From NCBI RefSeq assembly GCF_017916505.1, contig NZ_JAFMSZ010000002.1, forward strand, positions 124,001-188,000: a stretch of 64,000 nt of DNA, read 5' to 3'. Positions within the stretch are counted from its first letter, which is position 1, and each line of letters begins with the position of its first letter. A program made the position numbers and the translations under genes. Positions 1-8,900 of the stretch are shown here, one piece after another. The stretch is from Naasia sp. SYSU D00057 (lineage in GTDB: Bacteria > Actinomycetota > Actinomycetes > Actinomycetales > Microbacteriaceae). The notes under the pieces are model-generated. The model ran no database searches. It was not told the origin of the DNA and saw only the letters and a program-made list of their open reading frames with translations.

Positions 1-161
1 GCGTCCGCTCCGAGACCGACGCCGCGGGGCTGCTCACCCGGCTGGTCGGCGAGGGCGTGCCGGTGGCGGTCTTCACTCCCGCGGTCGGCGAGCTCGAGCA
101 CACCTTCCTCGACCTCACCCGCGACGCCGGCGCTCAGCCCGAGATCGGGAGCGAGTCGTGA
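1..161 (+). CDS. ABC transporter ATP-binding protein, C-terminal fragment
   Basis: The last 52 codons of a gene that begins before the window. The fragment (VRSETDAAGLLTRLVGEG, then a FTPAVGELEHTFLDLT-type end) resembles the tail of DrrA/CcmA-type exporter ATPases; the Walker motifs lie outside the window. Its TGA overlaps the GTG of the next gene in a GTGA quartet, so the two are translationally coupled and form one ABC-2 exporter. Substrate unknown. The assignment rests mainly on the partner permease. Confidence 0.75.
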   Translation, partial: VRSETDAAGLLTRLVGEGVPVAVFTPAVGELEHTFLDLTRDAGAQPEIGSES

Positions 162-1201
162 GCCGCTTCCTCTCCGGCGTCGGCACCGTCCTCGCCCTCG
201 AGCTCCGGCAGCGGGTCCGCGCGCGCGGCTGGTACATCCTGCTCGGCGTCTACGTGCTGCTCATCGGCATCGTCACGCTGCTGCTGAGCCTGTCGCTCGG
301 CACCTTCGCCGGCGGTGACGCCGGCAGCGGAGTGCTGTCGACGATCATCTACTTCGTGCTGCTGCTCGGCACGCTGGTGACGCCCGCCCTCAGCGGCAAC
401 GCGATCAACGGCGACCGGACCGACGGAACGCTCGCGACGACACAGGTCACCCAGATCAGCACCGGTCAGCTGGTGGTCGGCAAGTTCGTGGCGGCCTGGG
501 TTTCGGCGCTCGCGTTCCTCGCCGCGAGCGTTCCCTTCCTTCTCGGCGCCGTGCTGCTCGGCGGGGTCCGGGCGGACACTGCGCTCGTGTCGATCGTCGT
601 GCTCGCCGTGGAGCTCGGCGTGGTGGCGGCGATCGGCGTCGGCCTGTCCGGGCTGCTCGCGCGGCCGCTGTTCTCGATCGTCGTCACCTACCTCGTCGTG
701 GCGGCGCTGAGCATCGGCACGCTCATCCTCTTCACCCTCGCGGGGCTCGCCACGCAGAGCACGGTGACGAGCACCTACCGCTACGCCGAGTCGATCGACG
801 AGGACGGCGATCCCGTCTGCAGCGCCGTGCAGGAGGACACCTACACGATCCCGCGCTTCGACCCCTACTGGGGCGTGCTCGTCGCGAACCCCTACGTCGT
901 CCTCGCCGACGCCGTGCCCACGGCCTTCGACGACGACGGGAACCCCGTCGACCTGTTCGGCTTCCTCAAGACGGGGGTGCGACAGGCGCAGATCCCGCCG
1001 GACCTCGACGTCGAGTACGACGACTGCGCCGGCGAGTTCCCGCCCTCCCCCACCGCCCAGGAGATCATCGAGCGCACCGTCCCGGGCTGGTTCGTCGGGC
1101 TGGGCCTCCACGCCCTGCTGGCGGGCGGCCTGCTGGCGGCCGGCTGGTCCGCGACGCGCACCCCGGCTCGGCGCCTGGCCCGCGGCAGCCGCATCGCCTA
1201 G
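158..1201 (+). CDS. ABC-2 type transporter permease
   Basis: 347 aa membrane subunit of an ABC-2 exporter. Hydrophobic segments lie near residues 24-47, 65-80, 110-135, 147-170, 174-200 and 312-335. A polar, probably extracytoplasmic loop of about 110 residues sits between the last two and includes two cysteines (VCSAVQ and DDCAGEF) that could pair. GTG start in a GTGA overlap with the ATPase stop. The SGNAINGDRTDGTLATTQ stretch after the second segment is typical of ABC-2 permeases of the NatB/GldF type. Substrate cannot be read from the sequence. Confidence 0.85.
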   Translation: MSRFLSGVGTVLALELRQRVRARGWYILLGVYVLLIGIVTLLLSLSLGTFAGGDAGSGVLSTIIYFVLLLGTLVTPALSGNAINGDRTDGTLATTQVTQISTGQLVVGKFVAAWVSALAFLAASVPFLLGAVLLGGVRADTALVSIVVLAVELGVVAAIGVGLSGLLARPLFSIVVTYLVVAALSIGTLILFTLAGLATQSTVTSTYRYAESIDEDGDPVCSAVQEDTYTIPRFDPYWGVLVANPYVVLADAVPTAFDDDGNPVDLFGFLKTGVRQAQIPPDLDVEYDDCAGEFPPSPTAQEIIERTVPGWFVGLGLHALLAGGLLAAGWSATRTPARRLARGSRIA

Positions 1202-1277
1202 CGCGCGGCGCGGGTCGCGCGGACAGCTGCACACCCCGCAGACCGTCGCGAGTCGTCCGCAGGGCCCGCGCGAGCGG

Positions 1278-1910
1278 TCAGGAGGCGGCGGGCTCCCCGG
1301 CGCGGATCTCGTCCTCGAGGCCGCGGAGCGTGGTGCGCAGTGCCCGCTCGGCGTCGAGTCCGCGAGCGCGGGCGGACAGCACGAGCGCGAGCAGGAGCGG
1401 GCCGAGCTCGTCCTCCGACTCGAACGGGACGGCGGCCGCCTCCCCCGCCTCCACGACGCCGACCTGCTCGGCGCGGCCGAGGAGCTTGTCGGCGAGCGCG
1501 AGGGCGGACATGCCGCGCGGGATGCCGTCGAGCACGCTCGTCCGGGACGCCTTCTCGCGCGCCTTGACCTCGAGCCACTGCTCGCGGATCTCGTCCGGCG
1601 TCGACGCGGCGGAGTCGCCGAACACGTGCGGATGCCGGCGCTTCATCTTCTCGGCGGTCGCGGCGGCGACGTCCTGGATGTCGAAGCCCTCCTCGGCGGC
1701 GGCGATGTCGGCGTGGAAGAGCACCTGGTAGAGCACGTCGCCGAGCTCCTCGCGCATGCCGGGCACGTCGTCGGTCTCGATGGCGTCGACGAGCTCGGCG
1801 CTCTCCTCGAGCAGGTAGGGCACGAGCGAGCGGTGGGTCTGCTCGCGATCCCAGGCGCACTCGGCACGCAGCCGGGACATGACGGAGACGAGGTCGTCGA
1901 GGGCGGTCAC
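1278..1910 (-). CDS. mazG: MazG nucleoside triphosphate pyrophosphohydrolase
   Basis: 210 aa. Cytoplasmic house-cleaning enzyme that hydrolyses (d)NTPs to NMP and pyrophosphate. The two acidic metal-binding clusters of the MazG fold are present: EESAE (residues 35-39) and EELGD (54-58). CAWDREQTH near residue 18 is the usual MazG N-terminal signature. I chose the GTG at 1910, preceded by a purine-rich GGAGG/GGGGGA stretch; the next in-frame ATG (1880) would remove the first conserved helix. Only the N-terminal MazG domain is well conserved; the C-terminal half is actinobacterial in style. mazG lies next to mfd in many Actinobacteria; here about 4 kb separates them. Confidence 0.93.
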   Translation of the reverse strand: MTALDDLVSVMSRLRAECAWDREQTHRSLVPYLLEESAELVDAIETDDVPGMREELGDVLYQVLFHADIAAAEEGFDIQDVAAATAEKMKRRHPHVFGDSAASTPDEIREQWLEVKAREKASRTSVLDGIPRGMSALALADKLLGRAEQVGVVEAGEAAAVPFESEDELGPLLLALVLSARARGLDAERALRTTLRGLEDEIRAGEPAAS

Positions 1911-1947
1911 TCCCCCATCCTCCCCCGCCTCTCGGCGCCGGTCGCCG

Positions 1948-2706
1948 TCAGCGCCGCCGCGAACGGTAGGAGTAGCGCGCCGCCTCCGTGAAGCCCGCCC
2001 TTGCGTACAGGGCGCGGGCGGGCGCGTTGTCGCCCTCGACCTGCAGGTAGAGCCCCTGAGCGCCCCTCTGCGCGGCCCAGTCGGCGAGAGCTCGGAGGAC
2101 GGCGCGCGCCGACCCCGTCCGGCGCTCCCCGGGCAGGGTCGCCATGCCGAAGACGCCGGCCCAGCCGTCGTCGAGGACGGCGCGCCCGACGGCGACCGCT
2201 TCCCCAGCCGGGAGCGCGGTGGCGTAGGCGGTCGGAAGATCGACCCGCGCCAGCATGGCGGCCTCAGCGATCCGGTCCCCACCGTTCACGGCGTGCCAGG
2301 TGTCCAGCCAATCCGGCGTCGGCGCGGTGTCGAGGCGGACGCGACCGGCGTCGCCCGCGCGGAGGCGATCGGCGGGCGCCGTGAGCAGGTGGAGCGGCGC
2401 GCCGAGCTCGTAGCCGCGCTCCGCGAGCAGTCCGTCGAGCGCGGCGGCGCAGACGCCGGGCGTGAGCTGGAACGCCGTCGCGGCATCGAAGCGGGCGTAG
2501 AAGCGCTCCGCGGCGTCGATCCGCCGGATCAGCTCCCCCTCGGACGCCTCGCCGTGCGCGAGGACGGTGCCCGTCCACCAGGACGGCCCGCCGGTGTGCC
2601 GCAGCCACCAGTCCCCGACCCGCTCGACGTGCTCGGCCGGCTGCGCCCGCGCCGCCCGCTCCTGCAGCGCGCGCGCAAGGCCCGCGTCGACGACCTCAGA
2701 GGACAT
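1948..2706 (-). CDS. GNAT family N-acetyltransferase
   Basis: 252 aa. The N-terminal half (WWLRHTGGPSWWTGTVL) resembles tandem-GNAT proteins. The C-terminal half has the acetyl-CoA-binding motif A region (GMATLPGERRTGSARAVLRAL, residues about 185-205) and the closing ALYARAGFTEAARYSYR segment typical of GNAT strands 6-7. Substrate unknown. Its stop is 37 nt before the mazG start on the same strand, so the two may be cotranscribed. A strong stem-loop lies just upstream, separating it from the next acetyltransferase. Confidence 0.8.
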   Translation of the reverse strand: MSSEVVDAGLARALQERAARAQPAEHVERVGDWWLRHTGGPSWWTGTVLAHGEASEGELIRRIDAAERFYARFDAATAFQLTPGVCAAALDGLLAERGYELGAPLHLLTAPADRLRAGDAGRVRLDTAPTPDWLDTWHAVNGGDRIAEAAMLARVDLPTAYATALPAGEAVAVGRAVLDDGWAGVFGMATLPGERRTGSARAVLRALADWAAQRGAQGLYLQVEGDNAPARALYARAGFTEAARYSYRSRRR

Positions 2707-2730
2707 GCACTTCCGCGTCCCCTCGCCGAG

Positions 2731-2780
2731 CCGCCCACTTCTGCGGCGACTCGACGCCGAGTTGCCGCAGAACCGGGCGG
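2731..2780 (-). terminator. Stem-loop after an acetyltransferase gene
   Basis: Inverted repeat with a 15-bp inner stem (TTCTGCGGCGACTCG with CGAGTTGCCGCAGAA, one G-T pair, 4-nt loop), extended by CCGCCC/GGGCGG after a 2-nt mismatch. It starts 2 nt after the stop of the acetyltransferase gene at 2782, so it could act as its terminator. There is no T-tract. A dispersed palindromic repeat is an alternative, because its inner word resembles intergenic repeats of related genomes. Confidence 0.5.
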
Positions 2781-2781
2781 G

Positions 2782-3276
2782 TCACTTCACGGGCGCGGCG
2801 AGGAGGGCGACCGTGTAGGCGCCGCCCTTGGTGTGCTGCTCGCCGACGCGGGAGAAGCCCATCCGCTCGTGGAATGCGAGGGACTGCGGGTTCGGCGGCT
2901 GCAGGTTGACCTCGCAGGTCACCTCGGGACGGCCGTCCGCCTTCGCCTTCGCGAACACCGCGTCGTAGAGCGCGCGGCCGATGCCGGCGCCGCGGATGTG
3001 CCCGTCGACGACGATGCGGTCGATGTAGAGCGACGGCCCGCGCTCGGCGAAGAACCGGTAGTTCTCGCTCTCGTAGTCCGCGCCCGGGTCGAGCGCGAGC
3101 AGGAAGCCGACGATCGCCCCCTCGTGCTCGGCGACGAGCGCGAGGCTCGTGTAGCCGGCGAGGCGCGTCAGCTCGGCGACGTCCGCGTTCGGCACGGCGG
3201 GGAAGGCGGCGTTGTTGAGCTCGACGACGCGGCCGTAGTCGGTGGGGCGGAGGGGGCGCAGGTGGACCGTGGGCAC
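2782..3276 (-). CDS. GNAT family N-acetyltransferase
   Basis: 164 aa, one complete GNAT domain. Strand 4 and motif A are visible (LYIDRIVVDGHIRGAGIG, residues about 77-95, with the R/Q-x-x-G-x-G pyrophosphate loop), followed by PNPQSLAFHERMGF, the usual motif B. The annotation as a general small-molecule acetyltransferase is safe; the acceptor is unknown. GTG start directly behind a TAGGGT box with a 6-nt gap, so the mRNA is probably leaderless. Confidence 0.85.
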   Translation of the reverse strand: MPTVHLRPLRPTDYGRVVELNNAAFPAVPNADVAELTRLAGYTSLALVAEHEGAIVGFLLALDPGADYESENYRFFAERGPSLYIDRIVVDGHIRGAGIGRALYDAVFAKAKADGRPEVTCEVNLQPPNPQSLAFHERMGFSRVGEQHTKGGAYTVALLAAPVK

Positions 3277-3282
3277 CGATCG

Positions 3283-3288
3283 ACCCTA
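3283..3288 (-). promoter_or_regulatory. -10 box of a leaderless promoter (acetyltransferase)
   Basis: TAGGGT followed by 6 nt and then the GTG start at 3276, placing the transcription start at the start codon. It lies inside the 3' end of the TetR gene transcribed in the same direction. Confidence 0.45.
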
Positions 3289-3855
3289 TCCGGCCCGCCA
3301 GGCGGCGAACGCCGCGTCGAAGCCGGCGATCATCCGCTCGAACGACGCGCCCGGGGGACGGCTCAATCCGAAGCCGCCGCCCGCCTCGAGCAGCACGAAG
3401 CCGTGCAGGGCGGCGCGAAGGGCGCGAGTGGCGTCGATCGCGTCGTCGCCCTCGAGGCCGTACCCGCGGAGGGCGGCGAACACCGCGGAGGCCGCCCGCT
3501 CCGCCTCGGCCTCGTGCTCCGCGTCGCCGGCAGCCGGGGCGACCTGGGTGAGCGGATACCCGCCCGGATGCTCGACCGCGTATCGCCGGTAGGCCTCCGC
3601 CATCGCCGTGAGGGCGTCGAGGCCGGAGCGTCCCGCGACCGCCTCGCCGAGGCGCCGCGCGAGCTCGGCGGTGGCGGCGACGGCCATCCGGCGGCGGAGG
3701 TCGTCGAGTCCGCCGACGTGCTTGTAGAGGCTCGGCAGCGCGACGCCGAGGCGTGCGGCGAGCGCCGCGAGCGTGAGCCGCTCGAGCCCGCCCTCGTCGG
3801 CGAGGTCGAGCCCTCGTTCGACGACGATCGCGGGAGTGAGTCCCGCCCTAGGCAC
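3286..3855 (-). CDS. TetR family transcriptional regulator
   Basis: 189 aa. N-terminal TetR helix-turn-helix at residues about 8-55 (LTLAALAARLGVALPSLYKHV, recognition helix containing PSLYKH). The C-terminal part resembles the WHG-type ligand domain (HPGGYPL, LHGFVLLEAGGGFG). Its start overlaps the hydrolase stop by 8 nt, so hydrolase and regulator share one transcript. The palindrome at 4658-4672 in the hydrolase promoter is the likely operator, giving autoregulation and control of the hydrolase. Confidence 0.88.
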   Translation of the reverse strand: MPRAGLTPAIVVERGLDLADEGGLERLTLAALAARLGVALPSLYKHVGGLDDLRRRMAVAATAELARRLGEAVAGRSGLDALTAMAEAYRRYAVEHPGGYPLTQVAPAAGDAEHEAEAERAASAVFAALRGYGLEGDDAIDATRALRAALHGFVLLEAGGGFGLSRPPGASFERMIAGFDAAFAAWRAG

Positions 3856-4648
3856 GCCGGGTCACCGCCCGGGCGAAGCGCACCACGGCCGGCCCGACCT
3901 GCTCCGGCGCGTCGACCATCGGGTAGTGCCCGGAGCCCTCGACGAGCAGCACCTCCGCCGACAGCCGCTGCCCGATCCAGGCGGCCTCGGCGGCCGGATC
4001 CTTCCAGTCGCGGTCGGCTGTGCCCATGACGACGAGGGCCGGAGCCTGCACCTCCGCGATGCGCCGCTCGGCCGGCTCGTGGCTCGTGCGCGTGGTGCGC
4101 TGGAAGGACCGCCAGTGCCGGGCGAGGCTGCGGCTCATCGCCTCCCGATGCTCGGCGAAGTCGGCGGGCACCGCGCCCGGGTAGAGCGAGCGGTGGTAGG
4201 CGCCCCACACCGCCGGCCCCCACGGCCGCAGCAGAGCGAGGCGGAGCGCTGCCGACCCCAGTGCGGAACCCGGCGGGTTGCGGACGAAGGGGGCGAGCAG
4301 GACGAGGCCCGCCACGGCGTCGGGGCGCTCGGCGGCCGCGAGAACGGCGGCGCCGGCGCCCATCGAGTTGCCGACGAGGAGCGCCGGGCCCCCGAGCTCA
4401 CCGATGAGGGCGAGCACGTCGGCGGCCGCCGCCTGGTCGTCGAAGGAGTCGAAGCCGTCGTCGCTGTCGCCGTGGCCGCGGAGGTCCATGGCGGCGACGC
4501 GGAAGCCGGCGGCCGCTAGGTCGGCGGCGAGGAAGCGGAAGGAGCTGCGGAGTTCGCCCATTCCGGGCACGGCCACGACGAGGGGGCCCTCGCCGGTGAC
4601 CTCGTACGCGATGCGCCGCCCAGCGGCGCCGACGAAGCTAACGTTCAT
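3848..4648 (-). CDS. Alpha/beta hydrolase
   Basis: 266 aa, alpha/beta hydrolase fold. Visible: oxyanion region PGMGELRSSFRF, AMDLRGHGDSDD, nucleophile elbow GNSMG (Ser), acid loop VMGTADRDW (Asp) and SGHYPMVDAPE (catalytic His). No signal peptide; cytoplasmic. A longer reading to a TTG at 4684 is possible, but that TTG is the TTGACA -35 box, so I use the ATG at 4648, which sits 7 nt after a TAGCTT -10 box. It heads an operon with the TetR gene. Probably an esterase, lactonase or haloperoxidase-like enzyme for a compound sensed by the TetR protein. Confidence 0.85.
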   Translation of the reverse strand: MNVSFVGAAGRRIAYEVTGEGPLVVAVPGMGELRSSFRFLAADLAAAGFRVAAMDLRGHGDSDDGFDSFDDQAAAADVLALIGELGGPALLVGNSMGAGAAVLAAAERPDAVAGLVLLAPFVRNPPGSALGSAALRLALLRPWGPAVWGAYHRSLYPGAVPADFAEHREAMSRSLARHWRSFQRTTRTSHEPAERRIAEVQAPALVVMGTADRDWKDPAAEAAWIGQRLSAEVLLVEGSGHYPMVDAPEQVGPAVVRFARAVTRRA

Positions 4649-4655
4649 AGCCACC

Positions 4656-4684
4656 AAGCTAATGCTATTAGCCGCACCTGTCAA
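4656..4684 (-). promoter_or_regulatory. Promoter and palindromic operator of the hydrolase-TetR operon
   Basis: On the minus strand TTGACA (4679-4684), 17-nt spacer, TAGCTT (4656-4661), then 7 nt to the ATG: a near-consensus leaderless promoter. A perfect palindrome GCTAAT-AGC-ATTAGC (4658-4672) covers the -10 box and part of the spacer, where a TetR repressor would block RNA polymerase. A second half-site-like GTTAGC lies at 4637-4642, inside the first codons. Confidence 0.65.
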
Positions 4685-4755
4685 CCGGCTAGGGTGGCAG
4701 GAGGAGAGCCGGGAAGTCTGGTCGGCACCACGCCACCGACCCTTCGGGAGCCTCC

Positions 4756-5928
4756 GTGCACATCTTCCGCTCCGAGCGCTACGCCGCCGCCCTCCTCCTG
4801 GGCGCCGCCGCGCTCGCGCTGCTGCTCGCCAATCTGCCGTTCGGCGGAGCCCTGCTCGGGGCGAGAGACGCGCATCTGCCGATCCCCGCGCTCGGCCTCG
4901 ACCTCTCGATCGGGCACTGGATCAGCGACGGCCTGCTCGCCGTGTTCTTCTTCCTCGTCGCGATCGAGCTGCGGCACGAGGTGACGAAGGGCGAGCTCGC
5001 ATCCCCGGCCAAGGCGCTGGTCCCCGCGATCGCCGCCCTGGGCGGCGTTCTCGTCCCCGCGGCGCTCTACCTCGCCTTCGCGGGCCGCAGCGGCTATGCG
5101 GAGGGCTGGCCGATCCCGACGGCCACCGACATCGCGTTCGCCCTCGGGGTGCTCGCGATCTTCGGTCCCCGCCTGCCGTCCCGAGTGCGGGCGTTCCTGC
5201 TCGCGCTCGCGATCCTCGACGACCTCATCGCGATCCTCATCATCGCGGTGTTCTTCGCGCACGAGCCCGACTTCGTGCTGCTCATCGGTGCCGTCATCGC
5301 CGTCGCCGCCTTCGGGCTGCTGAGCCGCCTGGCGTCGCGCCCGGTCCGGGTCCCCGTCGCGATCGCCATGGTCGTCGTCGCCCTGATCACCTGGTACTTC
5401 GTCTACGAGTCCGGCATCCACGCGACGATCGCCGGCGTGGCACTGGGGCTCGTGATGAGCCCCAAGCCCGCGCACCGCGCGCACCACGCCATCGAGCCGT
5501 GGTCGAACGGCGTCATCCTGCCGCTGTTCGCGTTCTCGGCGGCGCTCGTCGCCATCCCTCAGGTGAGCCTCGCCGAGCTCTCCCCGCCCTTCTGGGGGAT
5601 CCTCGTCGGCCTGCCGGTCGGCAAGCTGCTGGGGATCACCCTGGCCGGCGCGATCGCGGTCGTGATCGCGCGCCGCCGCGGCAGCCGGGTGCTGGAGCGC
5701 GGCGAGATCCTGATCGTCGCGACGCTCGGCGGCATCGGCTTCACCGTGTCGCTGCTCATGAACGAGCTCGCCTTCGCCCGGAGCGAGGAGGTCTCCGACG
5801 AGGGGACGCTCGCTGTGCTGCTCGGGTCCGCCGTCGCGATCGTGGTGTCGGCGCTCGTGGTCAGCGCGGCGTCGCGGCGGGCTCCTGCGCGAAGAGAGCG
5901 TTCAGAAGGTCCCCCGCCCATCGTATGA
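4756..5928 (+). CDS. nhaA: Na+/H+ antiporter NhaA
   Basis: 390 aa inner-membrane antiporter exchanging Na+ (or Li+) for protons, for sodium and alkaline tolerance. About 12 hydrophobic segments. FFFLVAIELRHEVTKGEL and the ILDDLIAILIIAVFF segment, with the paired aspartates that bind the ion, are diagnostic for NhaA. GPTATDIAF-type loop (PIPTATDIAFALGVLAIFG) before it. GTG start at 4756. The last 68 nt overlap the 3' end of mfd, which is transcribed towards it. Confidence 0.95.
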   Translation: MHIFRSERYAAALLLGAAALALLLANLPFGGALLGARDAHLPIPALGLDLSIGHWISDGLLAVFFFLVAIELRHEVTKGELASPAKALVPAIAALGGVLVPAALYLAFAGRSGYAEGWPIPTATDIAFALGVLAIFGPRLPSRVRAFLLALAILDDLIAILIIAVFFAHEPDFVLLIGAVIAVAAFGLLSRLASRPVRVPVAIAMVVVALITWYFVYESGIHATIAGVALGLVMSPKPAHRAHHAIEPWSNGVILPLFAFSAALVAIPQVSLAELSPPFWGILVGLPVGKLLGITLAGAIAVVIARRRGSRVLERGEILIVATLGGIGFTVSLLMNELAFARSEEVSDEGTLAVLLGSAVAIVVSALVVSAASRRAPARRERSEGPPPIV

Positions 5929-8900
5929 GCTCGTCGTCGGCGGGGGTCCGCCCGTCCACCTCGGGCAGCGGCACGAGGATGACGCCGCCCTGGGCGAGCA
6001 TCCGCGCGCGCGGGTAGAGGCGCTTGAGGCGCACCTGCCGCGAGTCGGCCAGCTCGGCCGGGGCGATGCGGAGGTTGCCGCCCAGCACCACGACCTCGCT
6101 GAGCCCGGCCTTCTGGGCCAGGCGCCGCAGCCGGGAGACGGCGAGCAGGTTGACGACCTCGACGGGCGGCTCGCCGTAGCGGTCGGTCAGCTCCTCCAGC
6201 ACGAGGTCGAGGGCGTCGTCCGCGGCGTTCGGACCGCTCGCCGCCGAGAGCTTCTGGTACGCCTCGAGGCGCAGGCGCTCGCTGTCGACGTAGGACTCGG
6301 GGATGCGCGCGTCGACGGGCAGCTCGAGCCGCAGCTCGGTCTGGCCCTCGGCGACCTCGCCGCGGAAGGCGCTCACCGCCTCGCCGATCATGCGGAGGTA
6401 GAGGTCGAAGCCGACGCCCGCGATGTGTCCGGACTGCTCGCCGCCGAGCAGGTTGCCGGCGCCGCGGATCTCGAGGTCCTTGAGCGCGACCTGCATGCCG
6501 GAGCCGAGGTCGTTGTTCGCCGCGATCGTGGAGAGGCGGTCGTGCGCCGTCTCGGACAGCGGCCTCGTCTCGTCCCAGAGGAAGTACGCGTACGCGCGCT
6601 CCCGGCCGCGGCCGACGCGGCCGCGCAGCTGGTGCAGCTGGCTGAGGCCGTACTTGTCGGCCCGGTCGATGATGAGCGTGTTCGCGTTCGGGATGTCGAG
6701 GCCGGTCTCGATGATCGTCGTCGACACCAGCACGTCGAACTTCCGCTCCCAGAAGTCGACGATCACCTGCTCGAGCGCCTGCTCGTTCATCTTGCCGTGG
6801 GCGACCGCGATGCGCGCCTCGGGGACGAGCTCGGCCAGCTGGGCCGCGACCCTGTTGATGCTCGACACCCGGTTGTGCACGTAGAAGATCTGGCCCTCGC
6901 GCAGCAGCTCGCGCCGGATCGCGGCACCGACCTGCTTGTCCGAGTAGGGGCCGACGAAGGTGAGGATGGGGTGCCGGTCCTCGGGCGGGGTGGCGAGAGT
7001 CGACATCTCCCGGATGCCGGTCACCGCCATCTCGAGCGTGCGCGGGATCGGGGTCGCACTCATCGCGAGGATGTCGACGTTGGTCTTCAGCTTGGTGAGG
7101 GCGTCCTTGTGCTCGACGCCGAACCGCTGCTCCTCGTCGATGATGACGAGGCCGAGATCCTTGAACACGAGGCTGTCGGTGAGGATCCGGTGGGTTCCGA
7201 TGACGATGTCGACGCTGCCGTCGGTGACGCCCTTGAGCGTCTCCTTGACCTCCTTCTCCGTCTGGAAGCGGCTGAGCGGCCGCAGGTTGACGGGGAAGCC
7301 GGCGAAGCGCTCGGAGAACGTCTCGAGGTGCTGGCGGACGAGGAGCGTCGTCGGCACGAGGACCGCGACCTGCTTGCCGTCCTGCACGGCCTTGAACGCG
7401 GCTCGGATGGCGACCTCGGTCTTGCCGAAGCCGACGTCGCCCGCGATGAGGCGGTCCATCGGGATGGGCCGCTCCATGTCCGCCTTCACCTCGTCGATGG
7501 TGGTCAGCTGGTCCGGCGTCTCCGCGAACGGGAACGCCTCCTCGAGCTCGCGCTGCCAGGGGGTGTCGGGGGCGAACGCGTGGCCCTTCGACGCCATGCG
7601 CGCGGAGTAGAGCTTGACGAGCTCCACGGCGATGTCGCGGACCGCCTTGCGGGCCTTGCCCTTCGCGGCGGCCCAGTCGGAGCCGCCCATCTTCGACAGC
7701 TGCGGGGCCTCGCCGCCCACGTAGCGGGTGAGCAGGTCGAGCTGGTCGGTGGGCACGTAGAGCTTGTCGCCCGGGTAGCCGCGCTTCGACGGCGCGTACT
7801 CGAGCTGCAGGAACTCGCGGCTCGTCTTGACCGCGTTGCGGCCGCCCGTGCTCACCTCGCGGGAGACGAGCTCGACGAACCTGCCGATGCCGTGGGTCTC
7901 GTGCACGACGTAGTCGCCGGGCTTCAGCTGCAGCGGGTCGACGACGTTCTTGCGGCGGCTCGCGAGCTTCTTCACCTGACGGGAGTCGTAGCCGGCGGCC
8001 CGGCCGAAGAACTCGCGCTCCGTGATCAGCGCGATCTTCGCCTCGGCCTGCTCGAAGCCGAGGTCGATCGCGCCCTGGATCAGGTAGGCGACGCCGGGCT
8101 CCGGCTTCTCCGGGAACTCGTCGGCCATCCGACCGGCGAGCTCGCGCTCGGCGAGCACATCTCGGCTGCGCTCGAGGAGACCGGGCCCGGCAGCGGCGAC
8201 CGCGAGCGACCAGCCGGCGGAGAGCAGTGCGGCGACGTGGTCGAGGGCCGTGCCGCCCTGGGCGACCGGCACCGCCTCCCCGCGGACGCGCACGTAGGCG
8301 GCCTCCTCGACGGCGGCGGCGTCGTCCTCGGGGCCCGACTCGAACGAGGTGAACGTCCACCAGGGGCGGCCGTCCGCCGTGGCGTGCAGCTGGTTCAGGG
8401 TGAGGAAGTCACCGGCGGCGAGGTCGATCGGCGCCTGCGCGCCCGCGGTCGCCGCGCTCCACGCGGCGGTCAGGAACTCGCGGTTCGTCTCGGCGAGGTC
8501 CACGGCGCGGCTCGCGACCCGCTCCGGCGAGACGACGGCGACCGCCGCGCCGGCGGGCAGGTAGGCGGTGACGGGGACGAGCTCGTCGACGAGGGCCGGG
8601 GTCAGCGACTCCATGCCCTCGACGGGGATGCCCTCGGCGAGCTTCGCGAGCATTCCGGCGAGGCTCGGGAACTCGTGCTGCATCTCGGCGGCGCGCTGGC
8701 GCACCGCGGGTCCGAGCAGCAGCTCGCGGCTCGCGGGCAGCTCGACCTCGCGCACCTCGTCGGGGAGGGAGCGCTGGTCGGCGACGGAGAAGAGGCGCAT
8801 CGCGTCCACCTCGTCGCCGAAGAAGTCGACGCGCACGGGGTGCTCGGCGGTGGGCGGGAAGACGTCGAGGATGCCGCCGCGGACGGCGAACTCGCCGCGG

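Noticed and set aside
1202-1277. Possible terminator after the ABC-2 permease
   Set aside because: Only weak CTGC/GCAG and GCGGAC/GTCCGC pairings and direct repeats; no convincing stem.
4649-4684. N-terminal extension of the alpha/beta hydrolase from a TTG at 4684
   Set aside because: The TTG is part of a TTGACA -35 box and the extra residues fall on the operator; the ATG at 4648 fits the fold.
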